Part shown: in pieces, positions 36,041 through 47,115 of the stretch
Layout of the letters: the number at the start of each line of letters is the position of its first letter
How positions within the stretch are numbered: the first letter of the stretch is position 1
Assembly (NCBI RefSeq): GCF_900113335.1
Contig: NZ_FOOX01000008.1
Location: forward strand, 149,322 to 213,321
Origin: Desulfotruncus arcticus DSM 17038
Lineage (GTDB): Bacteria; Bacillota; Desulfotomaculia; Desulfotomaculales; Desulfallaceae
DNA: 64,000 nucleotides
Reading direction: 5' to 3'
The notes under the pieces: model-generated
Seen by the model: only the letters and a program-made list of their open reading frames with translations
The model's database searches: none
What the model was told of the DNA's origin: nothing
Translations under genes and position numbers: made by a program

Positions 36041-37222
36041 TTAATCCCTTCGCAGTGCTTCGATGGGGTCCAGCTTGGCCGCCTTGTTGGCGGGCAGGAT
36101 GCCGAATATTATGCCGATGGCGGCGGAGAAGGTGAATGCCAGCAGCGCCGTCCACCAGGACACCAGGGGCGGCCATTTGGCCAGTTTGGCAATGAGAAAA
36201 GCCCCGCCTATACCCAGCGCCATCCCGATAATACCTCCCAGTATGCACAGCACCACCGACTCTATTAAAAACTGGGTCAGTATATCCCTGCGCCTGGCTC
36301 CCAGGGCTTTGCGAATGCCGATTTCCCTGGTGCGCTCGGTTACGGAAACCAGCATGATGTTCATTACTCCTATGCCGCCCACCAATAGCGATATGCCGGC
36401 GATGGCCCCGATAATCAGGGTCATGATGCCGGTTATTTGGTTGGCCGACTGCATCTGCTGCTCCATGCTGTAGCTGATGTATTGGGCGGAGCTGCGATGC
36501 CGCCGTTCCAGCACTTTTACGGCCTGGTCCATGGTTTCCTGCACCTTTTCCCTGGAAACGGCGCTGCCTTCCAGGTTATTGATATAGTTGCCGAACATGT
36601 TGTGCCAGGACCGGCTGGGAATAAACACTCTGGCTTCTTCTGAAAAGCCCAGCATGGAGTCGCCCTTGGCCACCACTCCCACTACCCGGAAAGGTGTGCT
36701 GCCGATGCTTACTTTATTGCCCACGGGCTCGGAGCGACCGAATATTTCGTCGGCCAGCGCTTCATCCAGCACGGCTACCTTGCGGCCCAGGGAATCGTCC
36801 TCCTTGCTGAAAAAACGACCGGATTTCAGGTTCAGTTTTCTGATATGCTCGTAGTCCGGGGATACCCCCCAGACCTGGGAATTCTTTTTATCCTTGGAGC
36901 CCCGGACATCGGCCATGTTGACGCTGTTGGCGGAAAGATAGCTGATGCCGGGAACTTTGTCTTTGAGCACCTGCACGTCGCTGAGTTCAAACATTCTGCC
37001 GGTGGGCTGCTCTCCGCTGCCCCAGTCCACATAGATGGCAAAGATGTTGGTGCCTATCTTCTCCATCTCCGCCATCAGCATGGCCCGCCCTCCCTGGCCG
37101 ATGGCCACTACTGCGATGACCGCGGCAATGCCGATGATGATGCCCAGGGTGGTTAAAAAGGAACGCAGTTTATTGGCTTTGATGCCCTCCAGGGCCACCA
37201 GTATACTCTCCAACAGGTTCAC
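36041..37222 (-). CDS. MacB-type ABC transporter permease
   Basis: 393 residues: an N-terminal membrane helix, a periplasmic-type MacB core domain, then three C-terminal helices. GGIGVMNIMLVSVTERTREI then GIRKALGA is the FtsX/MacB signature. Last gene of a three-gene exporter operon (adaptor, ATPase, permease). It likely exports a peptide, antibiotic or lipid-linked compound by mechanotransmission. Confidence 0.92.
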   Translation of the reverse strand: MNLLESILVALEGIKANKLRSFLTTLGIIIGIAAVIAVVAIGQGGRAMLMAEMEKIGTNIFAIYVDWGSGEQPTGRMFELSDVQVLKDKVPGISYLSANSVNMADVRGSKDKKNSQVWGVSPDYEHIRKLNLKSGRFFSKEDDSLGRKVAVLDEALADEIFGRSEPVGNKVSIGSTPFRVVGVVAKGDSMLGFSEEARVFIPSRSWHNMFGNYINNLEGSAVSREKVQETMDQAVKVLERRHRSSAQYISYSMEQQMQSANQITGIMTLIIGAIAGISLLVGGIGVMNIMLVSVTERTREIGIRKALGARRRDILTQFLIESVVLCILGGIIGMALGIGGAFLIAKLAKWPPLVSWWTALLAFTFSAAIGIIFGILPANKAAKLDPIEALRRD

Positions 37223-38052
37223 TTGGTTTCCCCCTTCCGGGCATCCGGGTCGGATACCGCCGGTGCAATGGGGACGGCCCCGGCGGGCACGTTGGAGGCA
37301 GGCGTTTCCCCGGTCCGGCCGCCGTTTTCATCCACCGGCCCCAGGCTCTTTAACACTTCTAGGGCATCCAGGGGTTTTTCCACTCTTTCGTCTTCCACCA
37401 GCCTGCCGTCCCGGAAGTGAATAATCCTGGAGGTGTGCAGGGCAATATCCCGTTCGTGGGTGACCAGCACGATGGTGGCTCCGCCCCGGTTTAAATCCTG
37501 AAATATCGCCATGATTTCTTCCCCGGAGCGGGTGTCCAGGTTGCCCGTGGGTTCGTCGGCCAGCAGTACAGCCGGGCGGTTAACCAGCGACCGGGCTATG
37601 GCCACTCTCTGCACCTGGCCGCCGGACATCTGGTTGGGGCGATGGTGGACCCGCTGGGCCAGTCCCACCCGCTCCAGGGCGGCGGTAGCTCTTTTCACTC
37701 TTTCCCGGACATCTATCCCGGCATAGAGCATGGGCAGTTCCACGTTGCGCAGGGCGGTCATCCGGGGCAGCAGGTTGAAGTTCTGAAAAACAAAGCCTAT
37801 TTTCAGGTTACGTACTTTGGCCATGCCGGTGTCGTCCAGGCTGCTTATTTCGATGCCGTCCAGCTGGTACGAGCCGGAGGTGGGGGTATCCAGGCAGCCC
37901 AGGAGGTTCATCAGGGTTGATTTGCCGGAGCCCGACGGTCCCATTACGGATACGAATTCGCCGGCTTTAACTTCGAGGTTTACGTCCTGCAGCGCCGGCA
38001 CCGGGTGCGCTCCGGTGTTATATATTTTAGTCAAACCGGACACCTGGATCAT
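37219..38052 (-). CDS. ABC transporter ATP-binding protein, MacB/LolD type
   Basis: 277 residues. Walker A GPSGSGKS, signature [14 protein letters not shown], Walker [12 protein letters not shown] and the H-loop THERD are all intact. About 40 C-terminal residues beyond the usual domain are Gly/Pro/Ala-rich and of unknown role. It overlaps the permease start by four bases and the adaptor stop by one. Confidence 0.95.
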   Translation of the reverse strand: MIQVSGLTKIYNTGAHPVPALQDVNLEVKAGEFVSVMGPSGSGKSTLMNLLGCLDTPTSGSYQLDGIEISSLDDTGMAKVRNLKIGFVFQNFNLLPRMTALRNVELPMLYAGIDVRERVKRATAALERVGLAQRVHHRPNQMSGGQVQRVAIARSLVNRPAVLLADEPTGNLDTRSGEEIMAIFQDLNRGGATIVLVTHERDIALHTSRIIHFRDGRLVEDERVEKPLDALEVLKSLGPVDENGGRTGETPASNVPAGAVPIAPAVSDPDARKGETK

Positions 38053-39353
38053 TATTTATTCCCCCCGGCCGCAGGCACATTGTTCAACTCCGAAATTTTG
38101 TCGCCGTCCTTAAGATTGCCGGCCGGGCCCACAATCACCGTCTCGCCCTCTTTGAGCCCGGATTTTATTTCTGTGAAGAGTTCAGTATCCAGGCCGGTCT
38201 CCACTTTTCTTTCCCCGGCGGTGCCGTTTTCCACTACGTAAACATAGCGCTGCCCGCCTTTTTCCACCACGGCTTCGTAGGGTACCACCAGCGCCTTCTC
38301 CACGTCCACCGTGGTTATGGTCAGATCTACGGTATATCCCAGGCGCAGGCCCTCGGAGTCACCGGTTATGCTGACAATCACCGGCACTTCGATCTGGCTG
38401 CCCTGGTTTCCCGATTCAACCAGGGCGCCCGGGGAAACGCTGCGCAGCTCCCCGGTATACACACGGTCCGGCAGCGCCGCGGCGCTAACCTGGACTTTTT
38501 GACCCATTTTCAACCTGCCGCTGTCCGCCTCGCTCACTCCGGCGGTCACTTCCACCTTGTCCGTGTTGCCGATGGTAATCAGCCTGGTGCCTGGATCAAT
38601 GTGGTCCCCGTCCGCCACTTCCACGGCTATGACAACACCATCCATTTCCGCTGTGAGGGTATTCCTGTCTAAATCCCGCTGTGCCAGTTCCGTTTGGATG
38701 CGGGCCTGTTCAACCTGTGCCTCAAGGGAGGCCAGTTCCGGGCCGGTGGGACCTGATTCTTTGATTTTCAGACTGGCGCCGGCATTTTTATACGCCGTTT
38801 CCTTGGCTATCAGATCAAGCTCTGCCGTCTCCAGCTCCTGGGCGCTCACAGCATCCTGGTCATGTAGCCGTTTGGTCCTCTCGTAATTTTTTTGGGCGTT
38901 TTGATAGTCGGCCCCGGCTTTGTTATAGTCGGCCCTGAGCTTAGCTATTTCTTCCGGCCTGGGATTAAGCGCATCTTCCAGGTTGGACTGCTGCACCGCA
39001 TAGCTGGCTTTGGCGTTGCTGAGCTTGTCCTCTAAATCACCGGCATCCAAGATCCCGAGCACCTGGCCCTTATGTACTGTTTCACCCGGGTTGACATTGA
39101 TTTTTTTCACCGTTGTTTCTTCATAGCTGTAAAACTCCTGTTTTTCCACCAGTCTCACCCTGCCGGTGGCAAAAACATTGTCCTGCAGGTGCTGCTGTTC
39201 TACCTTGGCTGTTTTTACCGGTATCCCCGTTGGTTTCCTATTTTTGATAATGTTGACTGCAACCACTGACACAACAAGGCCGAGGATAAGTACCCCGGCT
39301 AACAGTTTTTTCTTTGATATTTTAGTTATTTTTTGTTTTAAAAACTGCAACAT
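38052..39353 (-). CDS. MacA-type efflux adaptor (HlyD family)
   Basis: 433 residues. An N-terminal membrane anchor (LLAGVLILGLVVSVVAV) is followed by a split lipoyl domain around a long coiled coil (about residues 110-215), then beta-barrel and membrane-proximal domains. In Gram-positives such adaptors pair with MacB-type ABC pumps. First gene of the operon. Confidence 0.92.
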   Translation of the reverse strand: MLQFLKQKITKISKKKLLAGVLILGLVVSVVAVNIIKNRKPTGIPVKTAKVEQQHLQDNVFATGRVRLVEKQEFYSYEETTVKKINVNPGETVHKGQVLGILDAGDLEDKLSNAKASYAVQQSNLEDALNPRPEEIAKLRADYNKAGADYQNAQKNYERTKRLHDQDAVSAQELETAELDLIAKETAYKNAGASLKIKESGPTGPELASLEAQVEQARIQTELAQRDLDRNTLTAEMDGVVIAVEVADGDHIDPGTRLITIGNTDKVEVTAGVSEADSGRLKMGQKVQVSAAALPDRVYTGELRSVSPGALVESGNQGSQIEVPVIVSITGDSEGLRLGYTVDLTITTVDVEKALVVPYEAVVEKGGQRYVYVVENGTAGERKVETGLDTELFTEIKSGLKEGETVIVGPAGNLKDGDKISELNNVPAAGGNK

Positions 39354-39535
39354 TAATCTCTCCCTTAATAGCCGGGCACACCGTCATTTAAACAAATGCC
39401 CTGATTATGCGTGCTAAAAATATGTGTGCTAAACAATAACCGCCCCTGAAAATATTCCCCCTATTAATATAGACACAGCAAAAGGCTGATTTATTTCATT
39501 CATTCAACAATTTTTTTAAATAATTATATAAAATT

Positions 39536-41278
39536 TTATTTCATCAGGCCCAGCTGGTGCATTTTATAGTATAAAGTACTGCGGGGTATCCCCAGCATGC
39601 GGGCCGCCTGCGAGCGGTTGCCGTTGGTTTGCTGCAGTGTGCGGCTGATTATCTCCCGCTCAGTTTGTTCGGTTACCGATACCAAACCCGCCTGGTAGGG
39701 CAATTTATGCTTAATGTTCTGTTTAAGCGCCGCCGGAATACATTCCCCGGTGATAACCTCGCCGTCAGCCATAATTACCATACGTTCAATGGAATTTTTC
39801 ATTTCCCGCACATTCCCCGGCCAGGGGTATGCCAGCAATACCGCCATTGCTTCCGGGTCCAACCTGGTTATTCTCTTCCTATACAGCTGGCTGTACTCCT
39901 GAATAAACTGGTAAACCAATTCAGGAATATCCTCCCGTCTTTCCCTCAAAGGCGGAACTTCCAAAGATACTACATTTAAACGGTAATACAAGTCCTCCCT
40001 GAAAAGTTCATTGACCAGCATTTCTTCCAGGTTGCGGTTGGTCGCGGCAACAATACGCACATCCACCTTAATCGGGGCAGATCCTCCTACCCTGCGGAAT
40101 ACCTGGTCTTGCAGCACCCGCAGCAGCTTAACCTGCAAACCCGTCGGGAGTTCCGCCACTTCATCGAGGAACAGCGTGCCCCCATTGGCATTTTCAAAGA
40201 AGCCCGGTTTTCCATGCCTGCTGGCGCCGGTAAAAGCACCCGCCTCATAGCCAAATACTTCACTTTCAAATAAGGTAGGCGGTATGGCGGCACAGTTGAC
40301 CACCACAAAAGGCTTGTCCGCACGGCCGCTGGCTTCGTGAATGGCCCTGGCAAACAATTCCTTGCCGGTACCGCTTTCCCCCCTGATCAGCACGGCCGCG
40401 TGAGTTACAGCAACCTTTTTGGCAATACTGACCAGTTCTTTTAATTTATAATGATGTCCTTTGATCCTGGCAAAGGGTTTATGGCCACCGGTGATTCTTT
40501 TAATTTCTTTTTTTAATTTATGTACCTGGCTGCTGGCCTGGTTGAGTTTCTGGCTTAGCTCCACCACTTCGGTAATATCGCGCTCCGAGGATACGCCACC
40601 AACCACCTGGTCACCAATTTTGACAGGGTTGGCGCTGATCAATACATGCGTATCGGCACAGGGCTGGTGGTACATGGCGCGTACTCCCGTGCGTTCTTTA
40701 AAGACCTTGGTTACCATTAGATTGGAAAAATACTTTTCTATATTATTGCCGACAATTTTTTCAGCACTGATATCGTATAGCGCTTCCGCCCGGTGGTTCC
40801 AATGAGTAACAACATCTTGATCATTAATTATGGTTATAGCTTCTTCAACGGTATCCAACACCGCTTCCAGCCTGGCCCGGGTTATTTTATAACGTTCAAG
40901 CAGCCCGGCAAACAATAAGTCGAAATATAAAACACCCAGCACTTTATTTTTTTCATCAATAACTATCAGTGCCTGAGCCCGTAATTCTTCCACATAATTC
41001 AAAATGTCTTGCTTTAAGGACTTCTTATCAAGTATTAAAAAATTTTTATCCATAACCTCGCTGATGCTGGCATCAGGGTCAATGCCGGCATTAAACAGCT
41101 TGTGGTGACGCACAACACCAACAATTTGTTTGTTATGAACAGCTATTAACACAAACGGCCTGGTAGTTGGCTTTTTTTCAGTAATGGCCCGGCCTTCGCC
41201 AACTGAAATAGCCGGAGCAGCCTCAATGAAATTTCGGCACAGCATATCTGCTACAGTCAAAAAAGCAGTTTGGCTCAT
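39536..41278 (-). CDS. Sigma-54-dependent activator with CBS and PAS domains
   Basis: 580 residues. A CBS-like pair (~1-135) and a PAS domain (~140-250) provide sensing. The AAA+ domain has Walker [12 protein letters not shown], the sigma-54 contact loop GAFTGA near residue 346, and Walker [11 protein letters not shown] Fis-type helix-turn-helix ([19 protein letters not shown]) ends it. This architecture often controls amino-acid catabolism in Clostridia. The best target candidate in this window is the -24/-12 box at 33529; that link is inference. Confidence 0.93.
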   Translation of the reverse strand: MSQTAFLTVADMLCRNFIEAAPAISVGEGRAITEKKPTTRPFVLIAVHNKQIVGVVRHHKLFNAGIDPDASISEVMDKNFLILDKKSLKQDILNYVEELRAQALIVIDEKNKVLGVLYFDLLFAGLLERYKITRARLEAVLDTVEEAITIINDQDVVTHWNHRAEALYDISAEKIVGNNIEKYFSNLMVTKVFKERTGVRAMYHQPCADTHVLISANPVKIGDQVVGGVSSERDITEVVELSQKLNQASSQVHKLKKEIKRITGGHKPFARIKGHHYKLKELVSIAKKVAVTHAAVLIRGESGTGKELFARAIHEASGRADKPFVVVNCAAIPPTLFESEVFGYEAGAFTGASRHGKPGFFENANGGTLFLDEVAELPTGLQVKLLRVLQDQVFRRVGGSAPIKVDVRIVAATNRNLEEMLVNELFREDLYYRLNVVSLEVPPLRERREDIPELVYQFIQEYSQLYRKRITRLDPEAMAVLLAYPWPGNVREMKNSIERMVIMADGEVITGECIPAALKQNIKHKLPYQAGLVSVTEQTEREIISRTLQQTNGNRSQAARMLGIPRSTLYYKMHQLGLMK

Positions 41279-41421
41279 TTACTCATCCTCCGTTAGGATG
41301 ATAGTTACAAAAATCAAAAGCAGGATCACTCCTACTTTCAGCTACCATACTTACTTATTCAATTATATCAGAAATTATTTTTTTAAGCATTGGGACTGAA
41401 AAGCCAAATAAAGGGCAGTGG

Positions 41422-41460
41422 AACGTGGGACAAAGGACACCCGTCCCCTTGTCCCGCGTT
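41422..41460. repeat. GGGACAAGG-type palindromic repeat
   Basis: AACGTGGGACAA pairs with TTGTCCCGCGTT; the interior has GGACACCCGTCC. It is not followed by a T tract. Related copies are at 42189 and 51199. Confidence 0.7.
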
Positions 41461-41466
41461 CGTTGG

Positions 41467-42006
41467 TCAGACATCGCCGGGTTCCATCTCATTATGATTA
41501 AACCGATTCATTAGAATATCCAGTGCTTCCTTGGGCGTATGCGCATAATCAAGCTTTACATGTTTTCTTTCGTCCAAATAAGTGCCTTCGTAAGCAATAG
41601 TTCTAACTCTGCCCGCCCAGCCTCCGGAGGGTTCAATAATTACTACCGGTTTGCGATTTAAATAGGAAGCTGATAATTCACCAAGTGTGCCGTTTCCACC
41701 GCCGATCATAATTAACGCGTCAGAAGAATGAACAAGTATTAAACTCCGGTAATCAGAGCTTAAACCCGTCGTAATGGGAATATCTATATATTCGTTTGCT
41801 TTGTCCAAAGTATCACCGGGTAAAATGCCAACGACTAAGCCATTGGCCATTTTTGCCCCCCTTGATACGGCTTCCATGACACCACTTCTTCCGCCCGTTA
41901 ATAAAATGGCTCCCTTTTGGGCAATTTCCCTGCCGATTTCTTCAGCCATTTTTTGCATTTCAGGTGTTATAGCACCCGACTGCCCGATAACTCCAATGCG
42001 AATCAA
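41467..42006 (-). CDS. SLOG-fold protein, TIGR00725/LOG-like
   Basis: 179 residues. GVIGQSGAITPEM, LLTGGRSGVMEAVSRGA and MIGGGNGTLGELS are the Rossmann and PGGxGT-like motifs of the SLOG/lysine-decarboxylase-like superfamily. Some members cleave cytokinin or nucleotide monophosphates; the role of this clade is unknown. It is monocistronic. Confidence 0.85.
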   Translation of the reverse strand: MIRIGVIGQSGAITPEMQKMAEEIGREIAQKGAILLTGGRSGVMEAVSRGAKMANGLVVGILPGDTLDKANEYIDIPITTGLSSDYRSLILVHSSDALIMIGGGNGTLGELSASYLNRKPVVIIEPSGGWAGRVRTIAYEGTYLDERKHVKLDYAHTPKEALDILMNRFNHNEMEPGDV

Positions 42007-42386
42007 AGTTACATCCCTCCACTACCTAAATTAATTCATGGGTGGCACACGGTACCTGTCCGTCTGACCCACCGAAACAAGTCATACATCAACAAAACAG
42101 TCTCGCCTTTATTGTAATCGATCCAACGTTACTAATACCAGACCGTTTTGCAGCTCATATCCCTGTCCCGCCCCCAGCTGAAAACTGAGACAAGGGACCT
42201 GTCCCCTTGTCCCTCCCCCCTGTAAAGTTGCCATTTAAGTGCCAAAACGATCATTCATAATTTAAAAACTACAGTTAAGAAAAAGAATATTTTAATTTTA
42301 AGCTATTTATTATACACTTGGTTTAAGGTTATAATAAAAACAATACACATAATTTTGTTTAACAATTAAATATGCCGGATGATGTT
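42007..42386. other. Intergenic region with two repeat elements
   Basis: No gene seen. It holds a GGTGG...CCACC element at 42041-42073 with GGTACCTGTCC inside, and the inverted repeat GACAAGGGAC / GTCCCCTTGTC at 42189-42212. The final ~100 bases are AT-rich and should hold the glycine-operon promoter. Confidence 0.6.
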
Positions 42387-42590
42387 TGTGGGAGAGACCT
42401 TTATTTAGAAGGCGCCGAAGGAGCAAAAGGTAAACAGAGCTGAGTTTAACCTTGAAACTTTCAGGCAAAAGTACTATAAACGGACGGAACTCTGGAGAGT
42501 TTCTTAACCAGGACACCAAAGGGGATAGCTTCTATTGATTTGATTGAATCAAGTAGAAGTGAATCTTTCAGGTATCAGGGACAGGGTTAC
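42387..42590 (+). ncRNA. Tandem glycine riboswitch
   Basis: Aptamer 1 (about 42387-42500) has GTGGGAGAGACC, GGCGCCGAAGGAGCAA, then TTTCAGGCAAAAGTAC and GGACGGAACTCTGGAGAG. Aptamer 2 (about 42500-42590) has ACCAGGACACCAAAGGGG, then TTTCAGGTATCAGGGACAGG. These are the conserved blocks of the glycine-binding aptamers. A terminator overlaps the end of aptamer 2, and gcvT follows, so glycine should turn the operon on. Confidence 0.95.
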
Positions 42591-42617
42591 AGCGCTGCTG
42601 CAACCCTGTCCTTTTTT
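42579..42617 (+). terminator. Riboswitch-controlled terminator
   Basis: GGACAGGGTT pairs with AACCCTGTCC and is followed by six T. The 5' arm overlaps the P1 side of aptamer 2, so glycine binding would compete with termination. Confidence 0.88.
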
Positions 42618-42758
42618 AATTCCTGCTTTTGATCCTATTGCATAGACCTAACAAGTTCTACGTCAAAGGTAAAAAGCAAAAAATTAACTGTTATTTGCTG
42701 TTCTTTTTTATAACAATTTGGAATTATTAATACTATTAACACGAGGAGGATGAAAACC

Positions 42759-43856
42759 TTGGCCGACCTTAAACGTACCCCACTTTATGAGCTTCACGTT
42801 CAGGCAGGCGCAAAAATTGTTGACTTCGGTGGCTGGGAGATGCCGGTGCAGTATAAGGGTATTATTGAAGAACATAATGCCTGCCGCACCGCAGCCGGGA
42901 TCTTTGATGTGTCACACATGGGAGAAATTGATGTCAAAGGTCCTGACGCATTAACCTATGTGAACAGGCTGATCACCAATAATGCCGCCAATATGGCAGT
43001 TAAACAGTGCCTGTACAGCCCCATGTGCTATGCCGACGGCGGTGTTGTTGATGATCTGCTGGTCTATAAAATGGCCGATGACCATTTCTTTATCATAGTC
43101 AATGCGGCCAACACAGACAAAGATTTTGAGTGGTTTACCCAAAACGCCGCAGGTATGAACGTTCAGGTAGACAACATTTCTCCCCAAACAGCCCAGATAG
43201 CTGTTCAGGGGCCCAAGGCCGCCGGCATTTTGCAAAAAATAACCGATATTGACCTGTCCGCCATTAAATATTACTGGTTTGATTACGGAAAAGTTGACGG
43301 CATCGACAGCATCATTTCCAGAACGGGTTACACCGGCGAAGACGGTTTTGAGATTTACGTCAATAGCGCATCAGCAGTTCAGATTTGGGAAAAAACAATG
43401 GCAACAGGAAAGGGGGAGGGATTGGCACCGGTAGGACTGGGAGCAAGAGACACCCTGCGCCTGGAAGCAAGGCTGCCCCTGTACGGGCATGAACTGTCCC
43501 GGGACATAAGCCCCCTGGAGGCCGGGTTAGACATATTTGTCAAATTTGATAAAGGGGACTTTAACGGCCGGGCGGCACTGCTCCAACAAAAAGAAAACGG
43601 CGTTTCCAGAAAACTGGCAGGCTTTGAAATGGTCGGCCGGGGCATAGCCAGAAGCCACTATCCGGTAACCAAAGACAGCCTGGAAATCGGCCGGGTTACC
43701 AGCGGGTCTTTTGCCCCGACTCTGAATAAAAACATCGGGCTTGCCCTGGTGCAAACAGAATATGCCGCCCCGGGTACCGATTTGGCAATAGAAATCAGGG
43801 GCAGAGCGATACCGGCCAAAGTTGTTAAAACCCCGTTTTATGTAAGAAGCAAGTAA
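42759..43856 (+). CDS. gcvT: Aminomethyltransferase, glycine cleavage T protein
   Basis: 365 residues from TTG 42759. ATG 42750 directly abuts the AGGAGG at 42744-42749 and is too close. T protein moves the methylene of the H-protein adduct to tetrahydrofolate and releases ammonia. [27 protein letters not shown] and [12 protein letters not shown] are family marks. First gene of the riboswitch-controlled operon. Confidence 0.96.
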   Translation: MADLKRTPLYELHVQAGAKIVDFGGWEMPVQYKGIIEEHNACRTAAGIFDVSHMGEIDVKGPDALTYVNRLITNNAANMAVKQCLYSPMCYADGGVVDDLLVYKMADDHFFIIVNAANTDKDFEWFTQNAAGMNVQVDNISPQTAQIAVQGPKAAGILQKITDIDLSAIKYYWFDYGKVDGIDSIISRTGYTGEDGFEIYVNSASAVQIWEKTMATGKGEGLAPVGLGARDTLRLEARLPLYGHELSRDISPLEAGLDIFVKFDKGDFNGRAALLQQKENGVSRKLAGFEMVGRGIARSHYPVTKDSLEIGRVTSGSFAPTLNKNIGLALVQTEYAAPGTDLAIEIRGRAIPAKVVKTPFYVRSK

Positions 43857-43887
43857 AAAAAATATAAATAAACAAGGAGGAATTATT

Positions 43888-44274
43888 ATGGATAATCCCA
43901 AGGAGCTCAAATATTCCAAAGACCATGAGTGGGTAAAGGTGGAAGGGAATAAAGCCACCATCGGCATTACCGATCACGCCCAGGGCAAGTTAGGCGACGT
44001 GGTTTTCGTTGAATTACCGGAAATTGACGCCGAATACAGCGCCCATGATGCCATAGCCAACCTGGAATCAGTAAAAGCTGTGTCGGAAGTATTCTCACCT
44101 ATCAGCGGCAAAGTGATTGAAGTTAACCAGGCACTTGAGGATTCTCCGGACCTGATCAACAAAGCCGCTTTCACCGAGGGCTGGATCGTGGTGCTGGAAA
44201 TGTCGGACCCCGGTGAACTGGATCAACTGCTGGCAGCTGAAGAATATGGAAAGTTTGTGGAAGAGGAGGATTAA
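43888..44274 (+). CDS. gcvH: Glycine cleavage H protein
   Basis: 128 residues. The lipoyl-lysine is K63 in LESVKAVSEVFSP. Full length with a normal C-terminus. It shuttles the aminomethyl group between P, T and L proteins. The AAGGAGG ribosome site is clear. Its lipoyl group is probably made by the downstream lip genes. Confidence 0.97.
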   Translation: MDNPKELKYSKDHEWVKVEGNKATIGITDHAQGKLGDVVFVELPEIDAEYSAHDAIANLESVKAVSEVFSPISGKVIEVNQALEDSPDLINKAAFTEGWIVVLEMSDPGELDQLLAAEEYGKFVEEED

Positions 44275-44275
44275 A

Positions 44276-45634
44276 ATGAACTTCCTGCCTCATACTGAAG
44301 AGGACCGCCGGGAGATGCTGAAGGTTATCGGTGTGAAAACTGTGGAGGAACTGTTTGCCGACGTTCCTCCACAGGTCCGGCTCAACAGGCGGTTAAACAT
44401 TCCGGGGCCGTTGTCGGAGCTGGAATTAACCAAACATCTCCGGGAGCTAAGCAATAAAAACAGCAGCTTGCATGAATATGTGTCATTTTTGGGTGCGGGC
44501 GCTTATGACCATTTTACTCCCAGCGCTATCGACCACCTGCTGCTCAGGTCGGAATTTTACACAGCCTACACCCCCTACCAGCCTGAGATCAGCCAGGGAA
44601 CGCTGACCGCTATTTTTGAATACCAGACCCTGATCTGTGAGCTTACGGGCATGGACAATGCCAACGCTTCCATGTATGACGGCGCTTCCGCCACCGCCGA
44701 AGCCGCCCTGATGGCCTGCGAAAGCCAGCGCCGGAAAAAGATAGTGGTCGCCTCAACCGTGCACCCCGAATATCGTGAGGTACTGCGGACTTACGCCGGC
44801 GGGCAGGCCATCGAAATAGCAGAGGTGCCTTTTAAAAACGGAGTTGCCGACCTGGAAAAAATGGATCAATTAATAGATAAGCAAACAGCGGCAGTAATTA
44901 TCCAGCAGCCCAACTTTTTCGGCGCGCTGGAAAATGTGCGGCAGATCAACGACTTGATTCATGACCGGGGCGGGTTATTCATTACGGTAGTGGACCCGGT
45001 TTCGCTGGCCGTGCTAAAAGCTCCGGCCGGCTACGGGGCGGATATCGTGGTCGGTGAAGGCCAGTCTCTGGGCAATCCCCTCAGCTTTGGCGGCCCGCTG
45101 CTGGGCTTTTTGGCCACCACCGGCAAGCTCGTCAGGCGGATGCCCGGCAGAATTGTAGGGCAAACAGTGGACAGCCGGGGGCAAAGGGCCTTTGTTCTGA
45201 CCCTGCAAACCAGGGAACAGCATATCAGGAGGGAAAAAGCCACCTCCAATATTTGTTCCAACGAAGCCCTGTGCGCCCTAGCGGCAACTATCCACCTCAC
45301 GATGCTGGGTAAAAAAGGTTTAACCGAAGTGGCTAAGCTTTGTGTGCAAAAAACAAATTATCTTAAAGAACAATTACAAAGTGCCGGTTTCGCAGCTCCT
45401 TTTACAGCACCGGTGTTTAAAGAATTTGTGATCAAAACCGCTAAACCGGTTGAAGAAACCAACCAGGCCCTGCTGAAGGAAAAAATCATCGGAGGTCTGA
45501 ACCTGGAAAGATTTTATCCGGAATTAAAGAACCATCTGCTCCTCTGCGTAACTGAAAAGAGGACCCGGGAAGAAATGCTGTCTCTAACGGCAGCTATGGC
45601 GGCAGTTGAAGGAAGGGGGCGCGGCAATGACTAA
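44276..45634 (+). CDS. gcvPA: Glycine dehydrogenase subunit 1
   Basis: 452 residues from ATG 44276, one base after the gcvH stop, with GAGGAGGA at 44264-44271. The upstream extension to 44213 overlaps gcvH and is unlikely. N-terminal half of the split P protein; forms the alpha subunit of the PLP-dependent decarboxylase. It has [17 protein letters not shown] and [17 protein letters not shown] as usual. Confidence 0.96.
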   Translation: MNFLPHTEEDRREMLKVIGVKTVEELFADVPPQVRLNRRLNIPGPLSELELTKHLRELSNKNSSLHEYVSFLGAGAYDHFTPSAIDHLLLRSEFYTAYTPYQPEISQGTLTAIFEYQTLICELTGMDNANASMYDGASATAEAALMACESQRRKKIVVASTVHPEYREVLRTYAGGQAIEIAEVPFKNGVADLEKMDQLIDKQTAAVIIQQPNFFGALENVRQINDLIHDRGGLFITVVDPVSLAVLKAPAGYGADIVVGEGQSLGNPLSFGGPLLGFLATTGKLVRRMPGRIVGQTVDSRGQRAFVLTLQTREQHIRREKATSNICSNEALCALAATIHLTMLGKKGLTEVAKLCVQKTNYLKEQLQSAGFAAPFTAPVFKEFVIKTAKPVEETNQALLKEKIIGGLNLERFYPELKNHLLLCVTEKRTREEMLSLTAAMAAVEGRGRGND

Positions 45635-47081
45635 AAACAGGCAGCTGATTTTTGAACTATCCAAGCCGGGCAGACATGGCACAGCCCTGCCACAGCCGGA
45701 TGTACCGGTCCGCCCGCTTGAAGAACTGATCCCCGGCGAATTTTTAAGGGAAGAAGAGCCCAACCTGCCCGAAGTCAGCGAAGTTGATGCAGTCAGACAT
45801 TTTACGGAATTATCGACGCTGAACCATGGTGTGGACACAGGCTTTTATCCTCTGGGCTCCTGCACCATGAAATATAACCCCAAGGTCAACGAAGATATGG
45901 CCAGACTGCCGGGCTTTGCCGCTTTACACCCCTACCAGCCCCAGGAATTGGCCCAGGGGGCGCTGGAGCTGCTTTATCAAACCGGAGAGTATCTGGCTGA
46001 AATCGGCGGCCTGGCCAAAGTGACCCTGCAGCCCGCTGCCGGCGCCCATGGCGAATATACCGGAATGATGATTATAAGAGCCTATCACCAGAGCCGCGGG
46101 GAAAACAGGACCAAAGTCATCGTGCCCGACTCCGCTCACGGCACCAACCCCGCCACCGCCAATATTTGCGGGTTTAAAATAGTCCAGGTTAAATCCAACG
46201 CGCGCGGCGGCGTGGATTTGGAGTCCCTGCGGGCCGCGATGGACCAAGACGTGGCGGCACTGATGCTGACCAACCCCAATACCCTGGGTTTGTTTGAAGA
46301 AGATATCGTTGAAATTGCCGAAATCGTCCATGCCAAGGGCGGCTTGCTTTATTATGACGGAGCCAACGCCAACGCCATTATGGGCATCGTCAGGCCGGGG
46401 GATATGGGCTTTGACGTAGTGCATTTCAACCTGCATAAAACCTTTGCCACACCGCACGGCGGCGGCGGCCCCGGTTCCGGCCCGGTGGGCGTTAAAGAAT
46501 TTCTGGCGCCCTTCCTGCCCAAACCGGTAATTGAAGAAAAAGACGGCCAATATTACCTGGACTATGACCGGCCTCAATCAATAGGCAAAATCCACAGTTT
46601 CTACGGCAATTTTGGTACGGTTGTTAAAGCCTATACCTACATGAGAGCCCTGGGCGGCGCGGGGCTAAAAGAGGTCAGCGAGCATGCCGTGCTTAATGCC
46701 AACTACCTGATGTCAAAGCTGAAAGGGCGCTACCACCTGGCCTACGACCGCATCTGCAAACACGAGTTTGTGCTGAGCTCCAAAAACCAAAAGAGTTACG
46801 GAGTCCATACCCTGGACCTGGCCAAGCGCCTGTTGGACTATGGTTATCACCCGCCAACCATCTACTTCCCGTTAATTGTGGAAGAAGCGATGATGTTGGA
46901 GCCGACGGAAACAGAAAGCAAAGAAACACTGGATGTCTTTGTGGACACTATGCTGAAGCTGGCGGAAGAAGCGGAACAAAACCCGGAGCTGGTGCAAAGC
47001 GCTCCGCACAATACAGTGGTGGGACGATTGGATGAAACACTGGCGGCGCGAAAGCCGGTGCTAAAATACCAGCGCGACTGA
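45627..47081 (+). CDS. gcvPB: Glycine dehydrogenase subunit 2
   Basis: 484 residues from ATG 45627, with GGAAGGGGG nine bases before it; it overlaps gcvPA by eight bases. The PLP lysine is in [20 protein letters not shown]. It completes the P protein, which decarboxylates glycine. Confidence 0.97.
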   Translation: MTKNRQLIFELSKPGRHGTALPQPDVPVRPLEELIPGEFLREEEPNLPEVSEVDAVRHFTELSTLNHGVDTGFYPLGSCTMKYNPKVNEDMARLPGFAALHPYQPQELAQGALELLYQTGEYLAEIGGLAKVTLQPAAGAHGEYTGMMIIRAYHQSRGENRTKVIVPDSAHGTNPATANICGFKIVQVKSNARGGVDLESLRAAMDQDVAALMLTNPNTLGLFEEDIVEIAEIVHAKGGLLYYDGANANAIMGIVRPGDMGFDVVHFNLHKTFATPHGGGGPGSGPVGVKEFLAPFLPKPVIEEKDGQYYLDYDRPQSIGKIHSFYGNFGTVVKAYTYMRALGGAGLKEVSEHAVLNANYLMSKLKGRYHLAYDRICKHEFVLSSKNQKSYGVHTLDLAKRLLDYGYHPPTIYFPLIVEEAMMLEPTETESKETLDVFVDTMLKLAEEAEQNPELVQSAPHNTVVGRLDETLAARKPVLKYQRD

Positions 47082-47115
47082 GCGGCACCTTTGGCGGCAG
47101 AAGGGATGGGCAGCT

